Part shown: piece by piece, positions 45,054 through 57,607 of the stretch | How positions within the stretch are numbered: position 1 is the stretch's first letter | Layout: each line of letters opens with the position of its first letter | From: Branchiostoma floridae | Taxonomy: Eukaryota; Chordata; Leptocardii; Amphioxiformes; Branchiostomatidae | DNA: 64,000 nt | NCBI RefSeq assembly: GCF_000003815.2 | Contig: NC_049993.1 | Span: forward strand, 16,574,897-16,638,896 | Reading direction: 5' to 3' | Position numbers and translations under genes: made by a program | The notes under the pieces: generated by a model | The model's database searches: none | Seen by the model: the letters and a program-made list of their open reading frames with translations, nothing else | Told to the model about the DNA's origin: nothing

Positions 45054-46236
45054 GTTGCAGTGCTAAGATCTTGACTCCTTGAACTCCACACTGACCACAT
45101 ATACAGTATATGGTCGCACGTCTAGCTCGATCTTAGCGAGGCTATTTGTTGACTTCCTGTTCCGCTTTTTCTCCAAATTTGGTTTCGGCGGGTGACTCAC
45201 ATCACGTGACTACAGCGTACTATCCTACTCTCCAAGCAGAGGCTAGGCTCCGGCTGTTTTTTTAGTCGTTTTTATCGGGCTTTCTATTTTCTATTGTATC
45301 TTGCTTTTTCTTTCCTTTACTTTAGTCCGTACACAGCAAGATACAATACAAAATACAAAGCCCGATAAAAACGACTAAAAAAACGTTAAAAAACAGCCGG
45401 AGCCTAACCTCTGCTTGGAGAGTAGTACTAGCCTCCCTCCTCCTCCCTCCCAGACTTCTTGATGGGTGGTCTTTACAGTAACAAAAGGCAGCTGGATATG
45501 ATTTTGGAAACGGGCAGATGTTTCAGACAACCATCCGGTGTCTTTCGTCAGTGCTTTGATTTGATATATTGGGCTGTATTAGAGAGAAATACATCCAGGA
45601 CTACCCTACTTTAGGAGCTGGAGCCGGAGGCTATTATCAAGGGCCTAAGCCCTGCCGGTGTCGATTCATTCTGACCAATCAGATGAGCGATGCACACCAG
45701 GCCGCGTGTTACGGCGTCATAACGTGGAACGGGGCCTTCTGATTGGTCCGCGGCGCCTGGCTATATGATAAATATAGAATAACAGCATTAACGTTTACAT
45801 AATCGGTACATGAGGTTTGTTTATCGAACTAGCTTATACAGACAACGCAAGAAAACTCTCTCCATCAAGACGAAAGACACCGGATGATTGTCTGAATCGT
45901 CAGACCATTTCCAAAATTATATCCAGTTGCTTGAGTAATTGTTGTGTAATTGTTTTTTTGCGTATCTCATTATCTTTATGTCTAACCTTCATCGACGGAT
46001 ATTTTTGCGGGATAGCTGATTCGCGTTTTTCAATATGGCCTAGGGTTCTCTATGCTGTGTAACTTAGTCTCCGGCATAGAGAGGACAGAGAGGTAAGCCC
46101 AAGTGTTGAAAATCACCAGCCAGCGCTGAGCCACAAAAACTAGCGGCTACCACCACGGAAGTCTGCGAAGGAGGCTAAGCTATCTATTTGCTGGGTGATT
46201 CCCGGTGACGACATCGTTTTGAGCGATCATTGATTT
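45054..46236. repeat. TRIM 5' flanking region, duplicate 1
   Basis: Shares with 48482-48925 the phrases ACACGTCTAGCTC/GCACGTCTAGCTCG, GTTGGTTTCGG/ATTTGGTTTCGG, ACTCACATCACGTGAC, GGTTCTCTATGCTGT, CGGAAGTCTG and GTGACGACAT in the same order. The MITE at 45226-45424 is inserted in this copy only, so it postdates the duplication. CACGTG (E-box) is kept in both. Confidence 0.75.
45226..45424. mobile_element. 199-bp MITE with arms of about 75 bp
   Basis: Left arm TACTCTCCAAGCAGAGGCTA, GGCTCCGGCTGTTTTTTTAG and TCGTTTTTATCGGGC; right arm is the reverse complement (GCCCGATAAAAACGACTAAA, ending GCTTGGAGAGTA). Non-coding. A decayed relative lies in PIF1 intron 6. Confidence 0.8.
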
Positions 46237-46289
46237 TTTTGGGGGGGGGGGGGGGGGGCATTGAAAAAAAAAATGAACAGAGGGGAGAG

Positions 46290-46395
46290 CCATGGAATTT
46301 ATGGACATGGATATGTGGACAGAGAAAACATGCAGCCTACCTGGTAGCACTGGGTAGCTATAGTCATCCTCAAGTAGATGAAGGAAAGGAAGATT
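46290..46395 (+). pseudogene. Third copy of the PIF1 3' end
   Basis: GGACATGGATATGTGGACAG, then AACATGCAGCCTACCTGGTA and GCACTGGGTAGCT match the last codons, stop and first UTR bases of PIF1 (34700-34770) and of its duplicate at 35041-35120. Only about 60 coding bases remain. Similarity ends near 46395, where LINE sequence begins. Confidence 0.7.
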
Positions 46396-47264
46396 CCCTT
46401 ATTCACATCCTACAGTCTTGGCTTGAGGCACTCAATGCCAATCCCAAGATGGACATTCACGCAGTTTTCGTCGACTTCAGTCGAGCGTTCGATACCATCG
46501 ACCACAGTGGCCGACTACTGTCATCCTTGGCGGACATGGGCATCAGACAATCACTATGGACATTAATCAGTAGCTACTTAGAAGGCAGATCGCAAATAGT
46601 GAAGTGGGGATCCTGTTTATCAAAGCCGCATGATGTACTGTCAGGTGTGCCACAAGGTGGATTGTTGTCACCGCTATTGTTTGTTATCTGCATTAACTCG
46701 TTGGATGTATGTTTGCCTCAGTCTGTACTGCCTGTCAAATATGCTGATGATCTCACCAACTCAGAACTGTTGATGGGGTCTTTACCCGGTCAGTCACAAA
46801 AGGCTGTTGACGCTGTTGTTGAATGGGGTGGAGGTTTTTCCCTTTCTGTGAATGCTAAGAAAACCAAAGATATGGTAATTAGTGCGAGGAAAAAGGAAAA
46901 TGTTCCCAATCCACCCCATCTGACAATAGCTGGCCTACAGATACAACGTGTTACTTCATTCAAACTTCTCGGTATTGTTATCTCCTCCGATCTGACTTGG
47001 GACGCACACGTCCAGTATATGCTGTCAAAAGCTCGTCCAAGAATGTACTACCTAACTGTAGCTAAGAAGGCTGGACTAGCAACTGATGTGCTTACACGCT
47101 TTTACTTGGTATTTATTCGTCCCTTGTTAGAGTATGCCAGTCCAGTGTGGGGAGGGCTGCCTAATCACCTTTCCCATTCGCTTGAGGGCATACAGAACCG
47201 TTGCTGTAAGATCATTGGGATACCTGTAGAGTCCTTGCCTTCCCTGTCCATGAGGCGAGTTTGA
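46386..47264 (+). mobile_element. Non-LTR reverse transcriptase fragment (CR1/Jockey-like)
   Basis: An open frame of about 290 codons with RT blocks in order: AVFVDFSRAFDTIDH (motif A Asp), DVLSGVPQGGLLSPLLFVIC (motif B), VKYADDLTN (catalytic YADD), LSVNAKKTKDMVIS, FKLLGIVISSDLTWDAHVQY, and FIRPLLEYASPVWGG (post-RT tail). The catalytic residues are intact and no stops occur. The endonuclease end is missing, and the 3' end is cut at about 47264 before the usual C-terminus. With both ends lost, this is a fragment caught in the duplicated block rather than a clean insertion. Confidence 0.88.
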
Positions 47265-47841
47265 TGGTTGGCTAAATATTTCTAAACTCAATACATTGTA
47301 ATTCGAGGTAGTGCATTTAATCAGGTTTATGATAAGTGACTGAAAATTACCTCTTGTTGAAGGTTCAAGGCTGGCTATGCTGCTGATAATGTTGCGTTGT
47401 GATTTGAATAAAACAACAACAAAGACAAGCTTTAACACTTTTGGTATCTGTTTTATTTCTTCTATATCATGGCATTGTGTACTAATCATCAAAGAACATC
47501 TGGAACAAAAGACTGGGTTTCAACCCCGACCTACATTTGTAGCTAGTGGAGTTATTTATTTTACTTTCCTATTGTTAAGGAATTACAATCCATAAGTTAT
47601 TATTATAGACAGTATCCGACAAGTTGCTACTGTTGTGCAGCCATGAGCTCTAGAATATCATTTAGACTATATCTACAAAATTTCCTAGCCTAAGACAAAG
47701 CTGAGAATTTACAAACTGTAGTATTTCTCATTAAAAGCTTAGTAACTCAAGTTTCACTTTACGCAAGAGTCAAAAGACCACCAAACCATTCATAAAGCCT
47801 AAATGGCATCATCAAGCCAAATGTGGTTTGTGTCTCTCAGA
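47265..47841. repeat. Non-coding part of duplicated block, copy 2
   Basis: Matches about 36270-36900 and 37190-37260 (for example TATCTGTTTTATTTCTT and TATATCATGGCATTG, AAACATGCTACTGC). No gene. It links the PIF1 end fragment to the NHL fragment just as copy 1 does. Confidence 0.6.
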
Positions 47842-48481
47842 TCACATGTACCTGTACCGTTCTATTCGATGTCCCGCGAAACATGCTACTGCTATGTAGC
47901 CGTCAGGGGTAAGTCCGATTCCATGAGGGTTTCCGCCCTTAACAGTTGCCACAGTCCGTTTGAAAGTCCCGTCTGGCCCGAACATCTGCAGACGGCCGTC
48001 TCCTTGGCTCACGACAATAATGTTACCTGCCGTGTCTAATGTGACACCTTCTGGACTTTTGAACTCCCCAACATTCTGTCCTTCCTTGCCAAAATCGAAC
48101 ATTTGGTTTCCGTCAAGGTCAAACGCGAATACTTTGTGTGCGCTGTCGTCTGTCACGAACATCACATCACGTGACTCATCTACCGTGACACACACTGGCG
48201 TCTCTAGCTGCCCCTTGCCGATCTCCCGGATAAGACTCCCGTCAGGCTGCAGGAGGAAACAGGACTTCTGTGTGTATTCAGCCACCACCTTGGTCTGGTA
48301 GACTGACTTGTGTGCGGCAGGTTGGACACTCCAGGGGCTGTTGTTTGGTGGCCCATTCTTTCAGACACTCCCTACAGAATGTGTGCAGACATGGCAGGAC
48401 TCTGGGGTCCCGGAAGTGCAGCATACATACCGGGCATGTCAGGAACTGATCGTCAAAGTCGTCTGGCATGTTACTCGCCAT
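47842..48481 (-). pseudogene. RING-NHL deletion derivative of the TRIM gene
   Basis: ATG at 48481 opens an intact RING (CPVCMLHFRDPRVLPCLHTF, CRECLKEW, CPTCRTQVSLPDQ) and stops after 67 residues at 48278. The next frame (47842-48288) encodes NHL repeats (QKSCFLLQPDGSLIREIGKG, VFAFDLDGNQMFDFGKEG, NVGEFKSPEGVTLDTAGNI). Relative to the full gene, B-boxes, coiled coil, filamin and the first NHL repeats are deleted, with GGTGGTG at the junction present on both sides in the parent. The fusion is out of frame, so it would give a RING-only peptide. Confidence 0.85.
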
Positions 48482-48925
48482 GTTGCGGTGCTAGAACGTG
48501 ACGATAAGACCTTAATACTGCCCGCTTGTACAGAATATTGTCGACACGTCTAGCTCTTACCGACACTGTTATGTTTCTGTTCCGCTTCTTCCTAGAAGTT
48601 GGTTTCGGTGACGTTACTCACATCACGTGACAAATACTAGCCTCCTTTGCAGACTCTTGAGGGACGCTGTGTATTTTTTGCGGGAGCTGATTCTCGTTTT
48701 TAAACCTTACCCAAGGTTCTCTATGCTGTATTTTATTCGTTTTCTCCCGGTCAACTCCCTCTCCGGCATGGAGAACCCTAGCCCATGTTGAAAATCACGA
48801 GCCAGGGCTTTCCCCGTAAACAATAAACGCTACCACCCGGAAGTCTGTGACGGAGGCTAAGCAAACCCGTTGCTAGGTGATACCCAGTGACGACATAGTT
48901 TTGAGCGACCTTGATCCATCAGACA
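48482..48925. repeat. TRIM 5' flanking region, duplicate 2
   Basis: Counterpart of 45054-46236, without the inserted MITE. Contains TCACATCACGTGAC and the GTGACGACAT phrase near 48889. Probably holds the promoter of the RING-NHL derivative. Confidence 0.65.
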
Positions 48926-48929
48926 GACT

Positions 48930-50303
48930 GTTCCTGAACTCTGAACCTTTGGGGGAGGGATGGGTGTTTACATCAACTGCCTAAGCAGTTGCCACTTATC
49001 ATCATCACGTAAATCACGCTTATCATGTTGGGTTTGAAGAATATAGTTTACATCAAACTACATTGAAATATATCTTACAGTGATACACAACACCCCAAAA
49101 CAAAGCTTTATTGGTCCGCCCCTTGCCTCTTTGTTGGAGGTCATTTCACTTCAATTTGGCGAGGCGCCAACTGGTGGGTCGGACTGTACCAATGCGATAT
49201 GGGGGTTTGGGAAGCGTGACCAGAAAAAACAACAACGATACACTGAACACCATTTCACACCAGCGGTTTTTGTGTGTCAAGCGGTTCTTAGTGGTCCGAA
49301 GTAGAGTGTTAACAATTTAATGATCACACAGCTTACGTATACAGACCAGACAGGTGAGATTGCAGGGGGAAGGACTCCCATATAACCATCTTCTTGAGAC
49401 TCATCGTAAGATTCTTCATCTATGAAGTACGGGTTTGCAAAACCATCCTTTTTTCTCTACCCCTTATAAATTAAGTTCAATGTTGTCATGGATTTGAAGG
49501 TTTCTAAACCCCTTTTGCCTCGTTTCTACGGCCAAATTTGATAATAATGTTCTAATACTTGCTCATGCAGATACAGTGGGACCGTGGAATGAGCGCATTT
49601 GAAGAGTATGTCACATTCTTTGAGGGTGTGTGAGTGTCGGCTGGCTTTCATTGACTCAGTTCAGATTGTAGTTAATTATAAGATATATACTATGCGTTGA
49701 AAGTTGAACGATTTTTCGTGACGTAGATCATATTTTTGACCTCGTGTTTTGGACATTCAATTGGACTAACATGTAATTCTATTTTAAGTGATGACGGTTC
49801 TGCAAGAAACACACGGCGAAGATAATTCATTAACTTGATACTATGAAAAAGAAAACATTCGCAAGATATAGTTACACAGCAGCAAATATTTATTGTAGCA
49901 TAAAAACAACACTACTCACAGCTTGCCCGGATGAAGGCCAACAATCATGAAACAAAGCGACATTTAAGATATTGGTAATAGAACAATTACCGGTTATTAC
50001 CCACATATATATAGAATTCTATTTTCCGTAATGTCTCCTGCAACAGCTTCGAGTATGTAGCAATCACAACTCTTCAATCACACAAGACACTTAATATATT
50101 CTAATAGCATTGGCGGAAATGCACACCATAAGTCTACAGCTATTTTATTACTAACTGCTATTAATACTAATGTTATCTGACTACAAACTACTGTGAGTCA
50201 TACGGAAGTGACAAAAATATCGTTACATTCATATCTAATCTGAAGAGATTTAAAAAAAACGCCAAGTGAGGAACTCTATTAAAAGAAGATAAGCGACCTC
50301 AGA
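48930..50303. other. Gene-free interval downstream of the full TRIM gene
   Basis: AT-rich. Short overlapping frames at 49080-49320 have no recognised family. AATAAA on the minus strand (about 49888-49893) could be the polyadenylation signal of the TRIM gene, although distant. Confidence 0.4.
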
Positions 50304-52605
50304 TCACATGTATCTGTAAAGTTCTATACAATGTCCCTGCCAACATGCTGCAGCTATGTGACCATCATGAGTCAGAGCTAGTCCACAGGCACACCCTCCT
50401 TGAACTGTTCCCACTTTCCTTTTGAAAGTTCCGTCTGGCCCGAACACCTGCACACGACCGTTACCTGCGTTACTCACAATAATGTTACCTGCCTGGTCTA
50501 CTGTAACTCCTTCTGGATTTTGAAATTCACCATCATTCTGCCCTTCGCTTCCAAAATCGAACTTTAGGTTTCCGTCAAGGTCAAAGGCGAATACTTTGTG
50601 AGCGCTCTTGTCTGTGACGTACATAACATCACGTGACTCGTCTACGGATACGAACAGCGGTCTCTGTAGCTGCCCCTTGCCGATCTCCCGGATGAGGCTC
50701 CCGTCAGGCTGCAGGAGGAGACACGACTTCTGCTTAGGACGGTGCACCACCACAATGAGGCCGTCCTTCAGAACTGTCAGGCCACATGGGTCAACCATGC
50801 AGTCAGGCTTGAATGTATTCAAAAGTTTCCCTTCCTTCGAGTAACGTCTTATTCCAAAATTTTCGCCCCACGACGTCACAAGAAACATTCCATTTGAGTC
50901 CACATCAATACCTAATGGCTTCTCACCGTCAACAGGGAAGCTTCTCAAAGACTGACCTGTGTCGGCATCGAATATCTGAACCCGCTTGTTCCCCTGTTCC
51001 ACCACTGCGATATTGCCGTCCTTGTCAACGGCGACCCCTACCGGTCCGTCCAGTTCCCCCACCCCGCTATACCCTTCCGTCCGATAGTCAACAGTGTCAA
51101 CACGTAGCCTGTGTTTACACAAGCTCTCGCTGGCTGGGCTTAATGACCTCCTCTCCTAGGAGTCTCCTAGGGCCGGCCCCTACGAGCGCGATTTTAGTCA
51201 GGCTAGCCAACACGGGGTTCTCCTTTACATCAAACTCAAACGGACATCCTGGCACTTGTTGTGAGTTGACCTTGACCTCTAACCTGTGGTCACCCGTGAC
51301 CTTGGGAACGTACGAAATTTCCAACTTGCCCCAACTCTTTATCTGTACCTGTGTCGGGACGTCCATCCCAGACGGGTCCTTCATGTCAGCTGTGACGGCT
51401 TTACTGTTCGTAACACAAGGACGGCCCTCTTGGTCCATTGTCGTCAGTTCAGCGATACACTGACATCCCTGAACTGCTGGCTTTATAGCAACTTCGCACT
51501 TCGAAACATCGACATTAGTGTTGACGCCACCCAAGCCTTGAACTTCTTTCTCAAAGTCCGAGACAGCCGTGTTCTCGACGAACTGAAACTCGCTCCAGTC
51601 GGACTCCAGGTCCAGTTGTTTCGCCAGCAGAGTTTCTACCCTTGTTTGGACTTGGTTTCCCACCTCCAGAATGTGTACGTCACTTCCGTGTTCTACAGCT
51701 TGTTGACAGAACGTCTGTGCGCTCGTCAGTCCGGCCAACTCAAACTCGATCGCTTCCTTCTTTGTCTGTAGAGCCTTGCCATCGGCCCGGCATTGTTCGT
51801 CAATGTGGCTCAAAATCTCCTTTTCACGCTTTTTCAGTAGGTCCGTAAGTTGGCGGAAATACGCCTTGGCTTGGTCTGTAGCTGCTTCTTTAGAGGGTGC
51901 TAAGTTTAACAACTTCCTTTCAACTTCCTTAACTGATGCCTGAATTTCTTTCAGACGTGGGTCTATGTCTTGCAGGAGACTTTGTAACTTCTCTTTTCTT
52001 CTCTGAGCGACGGTGGTGATTTCTACCGGGTTGTGATCTTTACCAGGCCGATGGTCGACAACAGTACACGCTGTACAAACCAAAGCGCTACAGCTCTCAC
52101 AGTAGAAGACCAGTTCTTGGTTCTTATGTTTGTCGCAGTGTCGTTTGCGATGGAATTTGCTCCTACCCTCCTCTGCCTTTAGGGTTTCTTCCGTAGTGAC
52201 TTCGTGATCTTTCGCATATGGAAACTTACGGTGTAACATAGTACAAGACTCACACATTAAAATGGCGCAATCCGCACACCAAGACTTAGACCCCTCTACG
52301 TTCCCCTCACACACCTGACATGGCACACCGGGCTCCGCTCCTTTCTTGGCCGCCGCGAAGTCCAGCAGGTTGTTGACGTAGAAGTTGGTCCTGAGTCCGT
52401 CCACACCTTGGTCTGGCAGACTGACCTGTGTGCGGCAGGTTGGACACTCCAGCGGCTGTTGTTTGGTGGCCCATTCTTTCAGACACTCCCTACAGAATGT
52501 ATGCAGACATGGCAGGACTCTGGGGTCCTGAAAGTACCTCATGCAGATTGAGCACGTCAGGAACTGCTCGTCGAAGTCGTCAGATGCTGGAAATTTACTC
52601 GCCAT
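50304..52605 (-). CDS. TRIM-NHL E3 ubiquitin ligase (TRIM2/3-like), one frameshift
   Basis: ATG at 52605 gives 496 residues to a TAA at 51115; a second frame, shifted by one base, continues at once (51122 to 50304) with about 270 residues. Order: C3HC4 RING (CSICMRYFQDPRVLPCLHTF, CPTCRTQ, residues about 15-60); B-box 1 (VPCQVCEGNVEGSKSWCADC); B-box 2 (RHCDKHKNQELVFYCESC); coiled coil with KEKLQSLLQDIDPRLKEIQ; filamin-type domain (GKLEISYVPKVTGDHRLEV, VPGCPFEFDV); then in frame 2 NHL repeats (LDGPVGVAVDKDGNIAVVEQ, GNRVQVFGPDGTF-like units). This is the TRIM2/TRIM3 layout, and these ligases usually act on cytoskeletal or RNA-linked partners. The shift falls within about 51115-51155, between filamin and NHL, with no intron possible. 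It is either a sequencing/assembly error, an allelic break, or a real split leaving a NHL-less ligase. All other parts are intact, unlike the four sibling fragments nearby. Confidence 0.88.
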
Positions 52606-52699
52606 TGTGTTTGCTACGTTGTCAGAAAGACGCTTATTGCGGAATGGTGCGTCCTTTCCTTGCGTAGGCCGTGTATACACTAAGCCTTCTACGTACTGT

Positions 52700-55215
52700 G
52701 TCGGGAAATGTATCTACTTTTTGCTGACGTAGTTTCCATCACATGCTCCAAAGTCAAGATAACATCCAGTAACCCCGGACTTTGCGCCTTATTTCACATG
52801 TTCCCCACCTGGCGTACACGTGAGCAGGCGCGAGGTCTTTCACTTTGTGTTGAAGTGACAGCGCTGTAAATGAGTCTAAGGACATTTTTCGAAGACATCC
52901 AAAGGCAAGATTCCCGTAGACAACATCCTCGGCGGCCTTGAAGGCCTAGACGATCAAGATTAGATTTCACTGAAATCAATTTTTTATTTAAAACAAAGCC
53001 ATTACTCATGATATGAAGTTTGACTTTCTCACTTTGATATCAATACTTCTCTCTTCTCGCTAATATAACAACTGCAGGTATTTATTTGGTGTGACATATT
53101 AGTTTATAAAGGGAGTGTTTGATGACTCATATATGGTGCTTAATTTCCATTTAATTATGTTTGGTCATTACAAATCATTAACCATTTGCAGGGCACTTTG
53201 TGCCCCCTGGTAGTACGATTATATTCAATCGATCGTTGGTCTAGTTGTAGTGAACTCATGTCCCGCGTTTGTATGTTTGTCTCTATAGTGAGAAAAGAAA
53301 ATATTTGATATTGTATTGATTATCTTTTTAGTGCATTTTGGGATTTTCTGATGCACAATCTGTATAATCTTATAAACCGCAATTTGGTGAAGTTTGGGCA
53401 CAATTGTTGCTGTGAATATTTTCCTCAACGATTTGCTAGTAGTTTATCACACACTTTATATAAAAGTTGTACAAAAGTTGCAACAATCAGACATTCTCAT
53501 GGACTACTTGAGTCTGTTGACAATTAAAGAAAACAAAAAAATTACTTGGAGAGTAGTTTATGCCGGCTATACTCGATACACAATACAGATTTAGAAAGTA
53601 AAGAAACACACAAGACAACTGTAGCCAGAGTGTTTGATGTACTAATCTTTCTTAACCAGTCAGTGGCATTCAATATGTGTTTTAAAAATGCAGCATGGTT
53701 TTCTCAACTATCATCATGAATACTTATAAATTCAGGTAAATAATGAACATCATTTTTGAGAAACTTCATTTGTGTAAGAGACAAACAACATTTTCCAAAG
53801 ATGGGCTCTTTCTGTAGAATTCATAACATGGAAAGTTAGTGGCTAATACTATTAAACATACAGATACAAGACATTGTATTTCTAAAGAATCTTTAACATT
53901 ACTCGTTAGCACCACCTTGACTGTCCTGACAAGAGCTATTGAAAATAAATGTTTTAGTTGTCAGAAAACTTGATGGCAAATAGATCAATACAACATGACA
54001 GTTCTATAAACAATTGGACACGTTTACAACAGCAGCAATGTTTAGATCCCTCTGTTTCAATATTTTGGCAGTGTCCTGACATATAAATGTACATTTTCCT
54101 AATACTCTGTTGTCGTTGGTTATTATTCTCAGTTGCCACAGCCTCCATAGACTTCATGCAGTAAGCAGTCCTTTGAATCAAAGTCAAGTGAAAACTTTTT
54201 TATATCATTGTTATAGATACTAACATGCTTGCCTTTTTTGCCGATGGGTTACTGTAAATTTATGTAGATTGGAAGCAATGTTGTGTCAAATAAGGCAACC
54301 TTGTTTCTACTTAAAACTGTAGCAGTGAAAAGGTTGACTTGAGCCTGCTTCAGTAGGGTTACTTACAGTAAGGCCACATTAATTGATTTCCTAGCTTTTC
54401 GCACATTTCTAGGTACAATTACAAAGAAAGCAGGATGAGAAGATAAATCTAGAAGTCTAAATAGAAAATTTGAAACTGAACAGGAAACTGACTCCTAAAA
54501 CAGTGTGCACCAAGGTACAGACTGCCCCTCAGAGTCTGACTCCCTTTTTATGTTGATGTTCTACATTTGTTGTCTATTTTTCAAATCTGAAAACCATCAA
54601 AATGTGTGGCTGTGGACTGTGCAGACACCCTGAGAGAGAATGTACCAAGGTACAGAATTTCCTCTGGGACTCTGTTTTCATGTTGATCTTTCCGTGAGGA
54701 ATTTTCTCTGTAGTTGTAGGAACCGACAAATTACAATGGTGTAGCCTAAAGCTGTGGCAACTGAGGATATCTCTAACTAATCTCCAGGCAGATTTACCAG
54801 TGGCATAAGATATTGGTAGTAACAAAGCTGCCCAAGGAGTATAGCCGGCCAAAGGCAGCCAGCAGGCCAATGGGAATCTGCCCCCCCAGTCGGCTAGAAG
54901 AAAGGCTATTAACATCCAATTGTTGCCTAATCAAACTGTGCTTGCTGAGTAGTTGTTAATTGCCCTCCTTCCTCCTTGGCGCAAATATTCTATAAGGATG
55001 TACACAGGTCATTGAACTTGTCCCAATAAAAATATAAATTGCGTGTAAAATCATACACACATTTGGATATTTATCTACTACGGTAGTAGTAGTGGCCACG
55101 GGGAGGGAAAGCAACAAGATTGTTGAATTCTCCCTTTGGCTGGGTATACTCCTTGGCCAGCTTTGAGACTATGTTATGATACAGGTGATCTGCCTGGAGA
55201 TTGATCTCTAATAAA
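52700..55215. other. Gene-free interval between TRIM and DNAJC25
   Basis: AT-rich, with no exon supported. The phrase AACTTGTCCCAATAAA at about 55016 recurs at about 60639 in an SMC2 intron, suggesting an unclassified dispersed repeat. Short frames (for example 54574-54915 minus) lack family resemblance. Confidence 0.45.
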
Positions 55216-57437
<2,222 letters not shown>

Positions 57438-57607
57438 CTTGAATTTGCAAGGCACCTCGGGAAGTTCCCGGATCTCGCAGCAATGTCACGTGACGCGAGA
57501 ATGTGCGAGATCTTGAGGTAACCGCCATTTGAGCGCCATTTTTGACAGTGATTGTTGTGAACTCTGCGAAATTTTGACGGAAATTTCACGAAATCAGCCG
57601 TCCAGAG
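57438..57607. promoter_or_regulatory. Bidirectional promoter between DNAJC25 and SMC2
   Basis: 170 bp separate the two start codons. Contains GTCACGTGAC (E-box, CACGTG at 57487-57492), a CGCGAG patch, and two copies of CGCCATT (57523-57529, 57534-57540). The DNAJC25 start codon lies in AAGATGGCGCC, a YY1-type site. No TATA box. CpG-rich, as expected of a shared housekeeping promoter. Confidence 0.6.

Noticed and set aside
51100-51160. Programmed +1 frameshift in the TRIM gene
   Set aside because: No known slippery context or stimulatory structure, and TRIM2/3-type genes are not known to use frameshifting; a simple indel or sequence error is more likely.
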